From contig JAPULF010000540.1 of assembly GCA_027295245.1 (NCBI GenBank), positions 1 to 5,871 on the forward strand: DNA of 5,871 nucleotides, given 5' to 3'. The position numbers and the translations under genes are program-made. This DNA comes from Planctomycetota bacterium (lineage in GTDB: Bacteria > Planctomycetota > Phycisphaerae > UBA1845 > UTPLA1). Shown here in pieces: positions 1-5,871 of the stretch (position 1 is its first letter; every line of letters starts with the position of its first letter). Under the pieces are notes generated by a model that had not been told where the DNA came from, did no database searches, and saw nothing but the letters and a program-made list of their open reading frames with translations.

Positions 1-5
1 GGTGG

Positions 6-1862
6 GTGGTGTCGAAGACGAACGCATGGGTTGCGATCGTGATGGCCCTGGCCGGGTTTCGGATCGTGGTTCCTGTCCAGGGGCAGGTCGTCTTTACCGA
101 GGCGGATGCATCGGTGGGCATTCTTCCGTCAGTACCGCCGACGAGCGGTTGGATGATCGGTTTGGCGGCCGCTGACTTTGACGACGACGGCTTGGTCGAC
201 CTGTTTGTTCCGAACGGGGCCGGGGCTCCCGACCAACTGTATCACAATCTGGGCGGCGGCCAATTCGCGGAAATCGCAGCGGCGGCGGGCGTGGCATCGC
301 CGGATCTGTCGCGGGGAGCCCTATGGTTGGACTACGATGGTGACCGCGACCTGGACCTGCTGATCACTCGAGAAACCTCGCCGATCTTCACGCTCTACCG
401 GCAGTACGCGCCGGGGTTGTTCGAAGACGTGACTTCGGCCGCAGCGCTAAACGTCGGAATCGGTCCTCTCATGAACGAGCAAATGGTGTACCATCGCGGC
501 GGGGCCTGCGCCGGGGACATCAACAGCGACGGTTATGTCGATCTATGCGTGAGCATGTGGAACGGTCAAACGCGCCTTTTCGTCAACAACAAGGACGGGT
601 CCTTCAGCGAGATCACGAACACGTGCGGTCTGGGGTCCTATCTCGGGACTTTCTGGCAACCCGTTCTCAACGACTTCAACGGTGACGGATGGCTGGATAT
701 CTATGCCGTGGTCGATTTCCAGCCCAACCTTCTCTGGATCAACCAGACGGACGGTACGTTTCTCGAATCCGCGGCGTCGGCCGGGCTTGCCAACGACATG
801 AACGATATGGGCGTCACCCTGGGCGACTACGACAACGACGGCGACCTCGACCTCTACATCACAAACATCTTCCCCGCAGGATGGAACGTCCTGTATCGCA
901 ACGATACCGTCGGGAACGCTCTTTCCTTTACCGACGAGTCGTTTACCTGCCAGGTCGAGAACGGCGGCTGGGGTTGGGGCACGACGTTCATGGACGCCGA
1001 TCGGGACGGTTGGGTGGATCTCGCCGAAACCAACGGTCGGGAAGGAACGCTGGACGCGTCGCGTTTCTTCCTCAATACGGGAGTAACCCCATTCGTTTTT
1101 GCCGATCTTTCGAACGCGACGGGGTTCAACGACACTTATTACGGCTGCAGCCTGATAGCGTTTGATTTCGATCGTGACGGCGACTTGGACCTGGTTCAAT
1201 CGCGTATGGACGGTCCGGCGCGGCTGTTGATTTGCCAACCTAACGGGGCCGCCGAGAACAACAATTACCTCACGGTTCGGCCGCGGATACTCGGACCGAA
1301 TCACCGTGCGATCGGTGCGATCATTCGCGTGAGCGCCGGAGGCCTCTCGTTGATGCGGCTTATCACGGTGGGCACGAGTTGCATGGGTCAGGAACCTGCG
1401 GAGGCGTTTTTCGGACTCGGCCCCGCGGGCGTCGCCGATGAAGTGATTGTCGAGTGGCCGGACGGCACCTCGACCGTCCTGTCGGACGTACCAGCGAATC
1501 AGGTCCTTACGATAACGCACGGTGGGTTCGGCGACCTGGATGCCGACGGGGACATCGATGACTCGGACGTCTCGCTGTTCCTCGGGTGCTACAGCGGAGC
1601 ATCTGTCGCGTACGGATCCGCCTGCCGCGCCAGTGACCTTGACGGCGATGGTGACGTGGACTGTGACGATTTTACGGTTATGGCCGAGGCATTCCTCGCG
1701 AGTTCTGGACACCCGCCACTGCTTCCAATCCCGGACTTCGTGTCCGTATTAGTGGGCCCGGACGTCGATCCGGGTGAGGCGTGCGTATCGGACATGAACG
1801 GAGATGGAATGAACGACGGCAGCGATATTCATCCCTTTATCGCGGCGGCATTCGCGCACTGA
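6..1862 (+). CDS. Secreted FG-GAP/VCBS repeat protein with ASPIC/UnbV domain and dockerin-like C-terminus
   Basis: This is probably an exported calcium-binding beta-propeller protein; its ligand and role are unknown. Residues are numbered from the GTG at 6. A hydrophobic stretch at about 8-25 looks like a signal peptide, with possible cleavage near V24-Q25-G26. Seven calcium-loop motifs of the type D-x-[DN]-x-D-x-x-x-D start at residues 57, 109, 171, 223, 274, 330 and 387. The 51-62 residue spacing is what FG-GAP/VCBS blades give, so a seven-bladed propeller is likely. Residues about 430-505 match ASPIC/UnbV: an N-x-x-A-I-G core, then F-G-L-G, then V-x-W-P-x-G. Three EF-hand/dockerin-like 12-residue loops follow at 510-521, 544-555 and 596-607, each with acidic position 12. 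The protein ends in TGA with no anchor or sorting tail. The frame is still open in the five bases upstream and the n-region has a single lysine, so the real start may lie left of the window; GTG at 6 or 9 is only the first visible option. A promoter downstream suggests it is not in one operon with the next genes. Confidence 0.9.
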   Translation: MVSKTNAWVAIVMALAGFRIVVPVQGQVVFTEADASVGILPSVPPTSGWMIGLAAADFDDDGLVDLFVPNGAGAPDQLYHNLGGGQFAEIAAAAGVASPDLSRGALWLDYDGDRDLDLLITRETSPIFTLYRQYAPGLFEDVTSAAALNVGIGPLMNEQMVYHRGGACAGDINSDGYVDLCVSMWNGQTRLFVNNKDGSFSEITNTCGLGSYLGTFWQPVLNDFNGDGWLDIYAVVDFQPNLLWINQTDGTFLESAASAGLANDMNDMGVTLGDYDNDGDLDLYITNIFPAGWNVLYRNDTVGNALSFTDESFTCQVENGGWGWGTTFMDADRDGWVDLAETNGREGTLDASRFFLNTGVTPFVFADLSNATGFNDTYYGCSLIAFDFDRDGDLDLVQSRMDGPARLLICQPNGAAENNNYLTVRPRILGPNHRAIGAIIRVSAGGLSLMRLITVGTSCMGQEPAEAFFGLGPAGVADEVIVEWPDGTSTVLSDVPANQVLTITHGGFGDLDADGDIDDSDVSLFLGCYSGASVAYGSACRASDLDGDGDVDCDDFTVMAEAFLASSGHPPLLPIPDFVSVLVGPDVDPGEACVSDMNGDGMNDGSDIHPFIAAAFAH

Positions 1863-1912
1863 CGCCTTGCGTTCGAATCAACCGCGCGCGTCCGAGAATC
1901 GTCAATCCGCCC

Positions 1913-1926
1913 CGGCCGGCAGGCCG
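1913..1926. repeat. Small GC-rich inverted repeat after the first gene
   Basis: CGGCC (1913-1917) and GGCCG (1922-1926) are exact reverse complements around a GGCA loop. The hairpin sits about 50 bases after the stop of the upstream gene. No T-run follows, so it is not a standard intrinsic terminator. It could help end or protect the upstream mRNA, or it could be chance in GC-rich DNA. Confidence 0.35.
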
Positions 1927-1929
1927 TCC

Positions 1930-1951
1930 GCCGACAATTGTTAATGTCGGC
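1930..1951. promoter_or_regulatory. 7-bp inverted repeat overlapping the -35 box, possible operator
   Basis: GCCGACA (1930-1936) and TGTCGGC (1945-1951) are perfect reverse complements separated by eight AT-rich bases (ATTGTTAA). The -35 box TTGTTA at 1939-1944 lies inside the loop. The symmetrical arms around a -35 element are what a dimeric repressor or activator site would look like. No T-run follows, so a terminator reading is weaker. No regulator gene is visible in the window to pair with it. Confidence 0.45.
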
Positions 1952-1967
1952 CCGATTGGCATATCAT
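1939..1967 (+). promoter_or_regulatory. Predicted sigma70-type promoter for the phosphodiesterase pair
   Basis: TTGTTA (1939-1944, four of six consensus bases) is followed after exactly 17 bases by TATCAT (1962-1967, five of six). The expected transcription start is near 1974, giving a leader of about 95 bases before the phosphodiesterase start at 2068. It is the best match I found in the gap and lies in a locally AT-richer patch of otherwise GC-rich DNA. Housekeeping sigma preferences in planctomycetes are assumed to be similar to those of other bacteria. Confidence 0.5.
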
Positions 1968-2019
1968 TCAGCAATCCGTGAGACGCCTGATCAGCGGGCG
2001 GACGCCTTCTGGAGGGCCG

Positions 2020-2064
2020 ATGAACTCCGGTGGTTGCTCATCCCGGCCCGAAACCGAAGTGTGA
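2020..2064 (+). CDS. Possible 14-codon leader ORF upstream of the phosphodiesterase
   Basis: An ATG at 2020 follows a GGAGGG run (2011-2016), the only strong Shine-Dalgarno-like sequence in the gap, although the spacing is short at four bases after GGAGG. It encodes MNSGGCSSRPETEV and stops at TGA 2062-2064. The next codons are TTG (2065) and ATG (2068), the possible starts of the main gene, in the same frame. The main start itself has only a weak GAAG (2056-2059) upstream. The arrangement suggests ribosomes are loaded at the mini-ORF and reinitiate on the main gene. The peptide has no run of a single amino acid and no visible attenuator, so classical amino-acid attenuation is not supported. 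It could also be a chance ORF. Confidence 0.3.
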   Translation: MNSGGCSSRPETEV

Positions 2065-2067
2065 TTG

Positions 2068-4305
2068 ATGCGCATGAGACCGACTGACCCGACAGCCCAA
2101 AACGGTACCCGACAGCGACGCGTGGATGGTATTGCGCGGCTTCGATTCCCGGGCCTGATCATCACGCTCGGCCTGGGGATTGTGTTCTTACTCGCGACGC
2201 CCGCGCAGGCGTATATCGGCCCGGGGGCCGGCTTTGCAATTGCATCGAGCCTGTTCGTCATTCTGTGGACGATGTTTCTGGCGTTCTTGACCCTGTTGAG
2301 TTGGCCGGTGCATTGGCTCATTCGGGCGATCAAGGGTCGAAAGGCATTCGCCAAGAGTCGAGTCAAGCGTCTAGTCATCCTCGGGTTAGACGGCTTGGAG
2401 CACACGCTTGCAGAGCGTTTCATGTCCGAAGGCAAGATGCCGAACCTGACACGGCTCAAGGAAATGGGGAGCTACCGGCTCTTGGAAACGACGACGCCGC
2501 CCCTGTCGCCGGTGGCTTGGTCCAGCTTTCTGACGGGCGCAAATCCCGGCAAGCACAATATTTATGACTTCTTGAATTCGGATCGACGTTCGTACCTTCC
2601 GTACCTGTCGTCGGTAAAAATCAAACCTCCGACGAAGATGCTTCGCTTGGGCAAGTACAACTTTCCGCTCAACAAGCCCGAGATTCAGTTGCTCCGAAAG
2701 GGCAAACCGTTTTGGAATACTCTGGGCGAACACGGAATCTTCAGTTCGGTGATACGCGTTCCAATCACGTGGCCGCCCGAAAAGTGTCGCGGGGTTGTAT
2801 TGTCGGCGATGTGCGTGCCGGATCTTCGTGGGACGCAGGGCTTGTTCTCGTTCTACAGCACGCGGTCGGCCGGTCAGAAGGAACACACCGGGGGTGAGCA
2901 GATCGTGGTCCAGCGGGTCGGTAATCTCATCCGCAGTAAACTGATCGGTCCGGACAACAGCGTGACACCCTCCGCGGGCCCCATGACGATTCCTTTCACC
3001 GTCAAGTTGGCCGACAAACCGGGTGAGGCCGCGCTTCAGATCGGCGGAGAGACGCATGCCCTGCGGGTGGGCGAATACACGAAGTGGATCACGCTGAAAT
3101 TCAAGGCCGGCGCGGGCGTCCGCGTAAACGGCATCTGCCGATTCATGCTCGTTCGCACGGAGCCTGAGTTCGAGCTGTACGTCATGCCGATCAATCTCGA
3201 TCCGGAAAAACCGGCCATGCCGATTTCGCATCCCACGGCCTACAGCACGTATCTCGCCAAGCAATTCGGCCCGTTCGCCACGCTGGGTCTGGCCGAGGAC
3301 ACCTGGGTGCTGAACGAGGGATTGGTCGACGACGACGCCTTCCTCGAACAGTGCGTGTCCATCGACGGCGAACGCGAAGAGCAGTTTTTCGATGCTCTCA
3401 GGAACACCGGTCGAGGCCTGTGCGTGTGCGTGTTTGACGGCACGGATCGCATTCAACACATGTTCTGGCGGTACCTCGAAAAAGACCATCCCGCCCATCC
3501 GGCCAACCTCGATCCGAACTACAAGGCGAACGGACACGAGAATACCATCGAGAATCTTTACGTGCGGATGGACAAGTTGGTGGGCAAGACCATGGACACG
3601 GTTCTGGGAGAATCAGACGATACGATGCTGATGGTTATCTCTGATCACGGATTCAACCCATTTCGCCGCGGCGTCGATTTGAACGCGTGGCTGATCGAAA
3701 ACGGATACATGAAGCTCAAACCCGACGCGGAACCGGGATTCAAATACCTCTCCGGCGTGGACTGGGCCAATACCAGGGCGTACGCCCTCGGACTCGCGGG
3801 AATGTTCCTGAATCTGAAGGGACGTGAAGCGCAGGGTATCGTTGATCCCGGAGACGCCCGTTCGCTCAAGCGGGAGATCCTCCAAAAGCTGGCCGGCCTG
3901 AAGGACCCCAAGAACGGCGAGGTGGCTATTCGCAGGGTCTTCGACAAGGACGTCGTTTATCAGGGCCCGTTCAAGGAGACCGCGCCTGATTTGGTCATGG
4001 GCTATGCCCGCGGCTATCGCGTGGACTGGGACACGGCGATCGGCAAGGTGACCGACGCGACGTTTCACGACAACACCAAGGCGTGGAGCGGGGACCACTG
4101 CATCGATCCCGAGTTGATACCGGGCGTGTTCTTTTGCAGCCATAAAGTCGTGAGCGAATCACCGCGACTGATGGACCTCGGCCCGACGGCCCTCGACCTG
4201 TTCGGTATTTCGGTGCCCGAGAACATGGACGGCAAGCCGCTCGAGATAGAGATTGGCAACGGCAATCCGATCGCCGAGACCGTGAAGGAGCCGGCACATG
4301 CGTAG
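2068..4305 (+). CDS. Membrane-attached type I phosphodiesterase / nucleotide pyrophosphatase family protein
   Basis: This is an alkaline-phosphatase-superfamily enzyme predicted to hydrolyse a phosphate mono- or diester with two metal ions; the substrate is unknown. Residues are numbered from ATG 2068; TTG 2065 and ATG 2074 are alternatives. The expected active-site set is complete: D108 in the L-G-L-D-G motif, nucleophile S147 (nine residues before the T-G at 156-157, the spacing in nucleotide pyrophosphatases), D460 and H464, D526-H527 in S-D-H-G-F, and H677 in S-G-D-H. S147 and D460 are 313 residues apart, leaving room for a long insert whose part at about 304-384 looks beta-rich. The N-terminus has a hydrophobic helix at about 30-46 ending in A-Q-A, then Y-I-G-P-G-A-G, then a second hydrophobic segment at 56-85, followed by a strongly basic stretch (R86, K89, R91, K92, K96, R98, K100, R101). 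By the positive-inside rule the catalytic domain would be cytoplasmic. The downstream paralog overlaps it by eight bases, indicating one operon. Confidence 0.88.
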   Translation: MRMRPTDPTAQNGTRQRRVDGIARLRFPGLIITLGLGIVFLLATPAQAYIGPGAGFAIASSLFVILWTMFLAFLTLLSWPVHWLIRAIKGRKAFAKSRVKRLVILGLDGLEHTLAERFMSEGKMPNLTRLKEMGSYRLLETTTPPLSPVAWSSFLTGANPGKHNIYDFLNSDRRSYLPYLSSVKIKPPTKMLRLGKYNFPLNKPEIQLLRKGKPFWNTLGEHGIFSSVIRVPITWPPEKCRGVVLSAMCVPDLRGTQGLFSFYSTRSAGQKEHTGGEQIVVQRVGNLIRSKLIGPDNSVTPSAGPMTIPFTVKLADKPGEAALQIGGETHALRVGEYTKWITLKFKAGAGVRVNGICRFMLVRTEPEFELYVMPINLDPEKPAMPISHPTAYSTYLAKQFGPFATLGLAEDTWVLNEGLVDDDAFLEQCVSIDGEREEQFFDALRNTGRGLCVCVFDGTDRIQHMFWRYLEKDHPAHPANLDPNYKANGHENTIENLYVRMDKLVGKTMDTVLGESDDTMLMVISDHGFNPFRRGVDLNAWLIENGYMKLKPDAEPGFKYLSGVDWANTRAYALGLAGMFLNLKGREAQGIVDPGDARSLKREILQKLAGLKDPKNGEVAIRRVFDKDVVYQGPFKETAPDLVMGYARGYRVDWDTAIGKVTDATFHDNTKAWSGDHCIDPELIPGVFFCSHKVVSESPRLMDLGPTALDLFGISVPENMDGKPLEIEIGNGNPIAETVKEPAHA
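4285..4290 (+). promoter_or_regulatory. Shine-Dalgarno for the second phosphodiesterase
   Basis: AAGGAG at 4285-4290 lies seven bases before ATG 4298, an ideal spacing. It sits inside the end of the upstream coding region and fixes the start of the second gene, which otherwise has several downstream ATG and GTG alternatives. The start overlaps the upstream TAG (4303-4305) by eight bases, so the two genes are probably translationally coupled. Confidence 0.8.
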
Positions 4306-5871
4306 GACTGCCGGTCAAATCGTGCTTGTGTCGATGTCGGCCCTGATGTTCGTGGGGACCCCCGGTTGCAAGGACAAGGGCGCGGACCCCGCCAAGCGAG
4401 TCCTTGTCCTCGGCTTCGACGGAATGGAACCGAAGCTCGTCCGCCGCCTGATCGACGCCGGCCGAATGCCGCACTTCGCCAAGCTGGAGAAGCAAGGCGG
4501 ATTCCTGCCGCTCGAAACCAGCATTCCGCCGCAGAGTCCGGTCGCTTGGTCGAACTTCATTACCGGGACGGGGCCGGGTGTTCACGGCATATTCGATTTC
4601 ATTCATCGAGACCCCACCAAGCAGGCCCTCCCCTACTTCTCGACAAGCCACGACTCTCCGGGCGAAGAGCCCTGGCTCACGATCCCGATCGGCGGATTTC
4701 GATTCAGTTCCGCGGAATTCAATCCCTGGTCCAAGGGGGCGGCCACGGAGCTTGCCCGTCGCGGAACCCCGTTCTGGGATTACCTCGACGAGCGCGGCAT
4801 CTCGGTGCGGATGTACCGATTGCCGGCCAACTACCCCCCGAGCGAGTCGAAGCACGGGCACATGTGCTGCCTTTCCGGCATGGGCGTGCCCGACGCACTG
4901 GGCTCACAGGGGACCTATCAGCACTTCACGACCCGGCCGCGAGCGGAGAGGCACGGCGGCGAGGGATATCAGTTTCGCCTACGTCGGAATTTCAAGACCA
5001 AGGCGTACGTGGCGAAGTTGCGGGGTCCGTCCAATGAATACCTCGATCAGCAGGATTCGTCGGGCAGTTCCGGCCACGCGGACGAAATGACGATCGATTT
5101 GAACATCTACCGTGATCCCGACCGTCCGGTCGCCAAGATCATCTACACGAACGCCGGCATTGCGGGCGATCAAACGGTGGAGATCGTCCTGAATGAAGGC
5201 GAATGGAGCGACTGGAAGGAAGTTGCCTTCCTGAAGAGACCCGTCGTCGGGCCGGTGCTCGGGACGATCGCCAGATTCTATCTGGCACAGGTTCGGCCCG
5301 AATTGGAACTTTACGTGACGCCGCTGAATTTCGATCCGGTCGAACCCGGGGCGACGATCAGCGAGCCGGCGGAGTTCGTCACCGAGATCGGCTCGGAAGT
5401 CGGTCCGTTCTATACGCAGGGATTCGCGGAGGATTTCAAGGCCCGAGACACCGGTATCTTCGACGATGCAGAATACAAGACGCAGGCCGACATGGTGCTG
5501 GCCGAGCGGTTCAAGCTTCTGGACTATGCCCTGGAGCACTTTGACGACGGATTGCTGTTCTTCTATTTCTCCAGTTCCGACCTTCAGGCACACATATTCT
5601 GGTGGGACTCGGACGAACCGCATCCGGTGCGAACGCCGGAGGAGGCCCGGAAGTACAATGCCGTGATCGAAGACGTGTATGTCAAGATGGACGAGGCCCT
5701 CGGCCGTTGCATGGACGTCTTGGGCGACGAAGCCACGATCATCGTGATGTCGGACCACGGATTCTGCAATTTCCGCCGCCAGTTCGGGCTCAACACCTGG
5801 CTGCGCGACGAGGGGTATCTGGTCACGCGGTCGGACACGATGGGGCATCTGTTCAATTCCGAGAATGAGTG
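4298..5871 (+). CDS. Second type I phosphodiesterase / nucleotide pyrophosphatase family protein, putative lipoprotein (3' truncated by window)
   Basis: The frame stays open for 524 codons to the window edge. It is a paralog of the preceding gene and aligns with it along most of its length. Visible active-site residues are D41 (L-G-F-D-G), predicted nucleophile S80 (nine residues before the T-G at 89-90), D428 and H432, and D486-H487 in S-D-H-G-F. The last histidine and C-terminus lie beyond the edge; by comparison with the paralog some 200 residues are missing. The N-terminus has R2-R3, a hydrophobic stretch at 8-20 and C24 in a T-P-G-C context. This resembles a lipoprotein signal, but the -3 threonine is not canonical, so an ordinary signal peptide is also possible. 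Either way the enzyme should act outside the cytoplasm. It shares with the paralog the P-F-W (158-160) and S-x-M-x-V-P-D-x-x-G-x-Q-G (193-205) motifs and a long insert (S80 to D428, 348 residues). The substrate is unknown. Confidence 0.88.
   Translation, partial: MRRTAGQIVLVSMSALMFVGTPGCKDKGADPAKRVLVLGFDGMEPKLVRRLIDAGRMPHFAKLEKQGGFLPLETSIPPQSPVAWSNFITGTGPGVHGIFDFIHRDPTKQALPYFSTSHDSPGEEPWLTIPIGGFRFSSAEFNPWSKGAATELARRGTPFWDYLDERGISVRMYRLPANYPPSESKHGHMCCLSGMGVPDALGSQGTYQHFTTRPRAERHGGEGYQFRLRRNFKTKAYVAKLRGPSNEYLDQQDSSGSSGHADEMTIDLNIYRDPDRPVAKIIYTNAGIAGDQTVEIVLNEGEWSDWKEVAFLKRPVVGPVLGTIARFYLAQVRPELELYVTPLNFDPVEPGATISEPAEFVTEIGSEVGPFYTQGFAEDFKARDTGIFDDAEYKTQADMVLAERFKLLDYALEHFDDGLLFFYFSSSDLQAHIFWWDSDEPHPVRTPEEARKYNAVIEDVYVKMDEALGRCMDVLGDEATIIVMSDHGFCNFRRQFGLNTWLRDEGYLVTRSDTMGHLFNSENE

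Noticed and set aside
543..1712. Long minus-strand open frame (389 codons) opposite the first gene
   Set aside because: It lies wholly opposite a coding region with clear FG-GAP and UnbV motifs, its translation has no recognisable domain, and long antisense frames are expected in GC-rich DNA.
1913..1951. Intrinsic terminator after the first gene
   Set aside because: Neither hairpin (1913-1926, 1930-1951) is followed by a T-run, and the second overlaps the promoter boxes, so an operator is the better reading for that one.
2062..2064. TGA recoded as an amino acid, making one long protein from 2020
   Set aside because: The first gene uses TGA as its stop, no selenocysteine signal was seen, and the region before 2068 shows no membrane or domain feature that the protein needs.
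2386..3537. Minus-strand open frame (383 codons) opposite the first phosphodiesterase
   Set aside because: It is a shadow of a gene with intact catalytic motifs; the translation is arginine- and histidine-rich and has no domain signature.
3995..4861. Minus-strand open frame (288 codons) spanning the junction of the two phosphodiesterases
   Set aside because: It crosses two real, overlapping genes, and no plausible ribosome site or domain was seen.
4366..5090. Plus-strand open frames of 223 and 170 codons inside the second phosphodiesterase
   Set aside because: Both are out of frame with the gene at 4298, arginine-rich and without motifs; the real frame is the one that runs to the window edge without a stop.
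4979..5848. Minus-strand open frame (289 codons) opposite the second phosphodiesterase
   Set aside because: It is opposite a frame with clear D428, H432 and D486-H487 motifs; it is an antisense shadow.

Overview
The window is a high-GC stretch with all recognisable genes on the + strand. It most resembles a Planctomycetota genome, possibly Phycisphaerae or a relative. That assignment is an inference from the first gene, whose C-terminus carries dockerin-like loops of the form D-x-[DN]-x-D-G-x-x-x-x-x-D. Such tails, together with FG-GAP/VCBS and ASPIC/UnbV domains, are abundant in secreted planctomycete proteins. The generous use of secreted and membrane-attached alkaline-phosphatase-superfamily enzymes fits as well. 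No marker gene settles the taxonomy.

Layout: (1) 6-1862, a secreted calcium-loop protein with seven FG-GAP/VCBS repeats, an ASPIC/UnbV domain and three EF-hand/dockerin-like loops. Its true start may lie left of the window. (2) 1863-2067, a gap of about 200 bases. It holds a good sigma70-type promoter (1939-1967), a 7-bp inverted repeat overlapping the -35 box, and a 14-codon mini-ORF with its own Shine-Dalgarno sequence that stops directly in front of the next gene. (3) 2068-4305, a membrane-attached type I phosphodiesterase / nucleotide-pyrophosphatase-like enzyme with a full set of metal ligands. (4) 4298-5871, a second enzyme of the same family with a lipoprotein-like N-terminus, overlapping gene 3 by 8 bases and running off the right edge.

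Genes 3 and 4 are clearly tandem paralogs and look like one translationally coupled operon driven from the 1939-1967 promoter. They share an unusually long insert between the nucleophile and the next metal-ligand motif, and this insert carries a conserved S-x-M-x-V-P-D-x-x-G-x-Q-G motif. Their N-termini differ: charge distribution predicts that the catalytic domain of gene 3 faces the cytoplasm, while gene 4 should be exported and perhaps lipid-anchored. This possible two-sided arrangement is the most interesting idea in the window, but it is a prediction and the substrate is unknown. I see no mobile element, CRISPR array, tRNA or rRNA.
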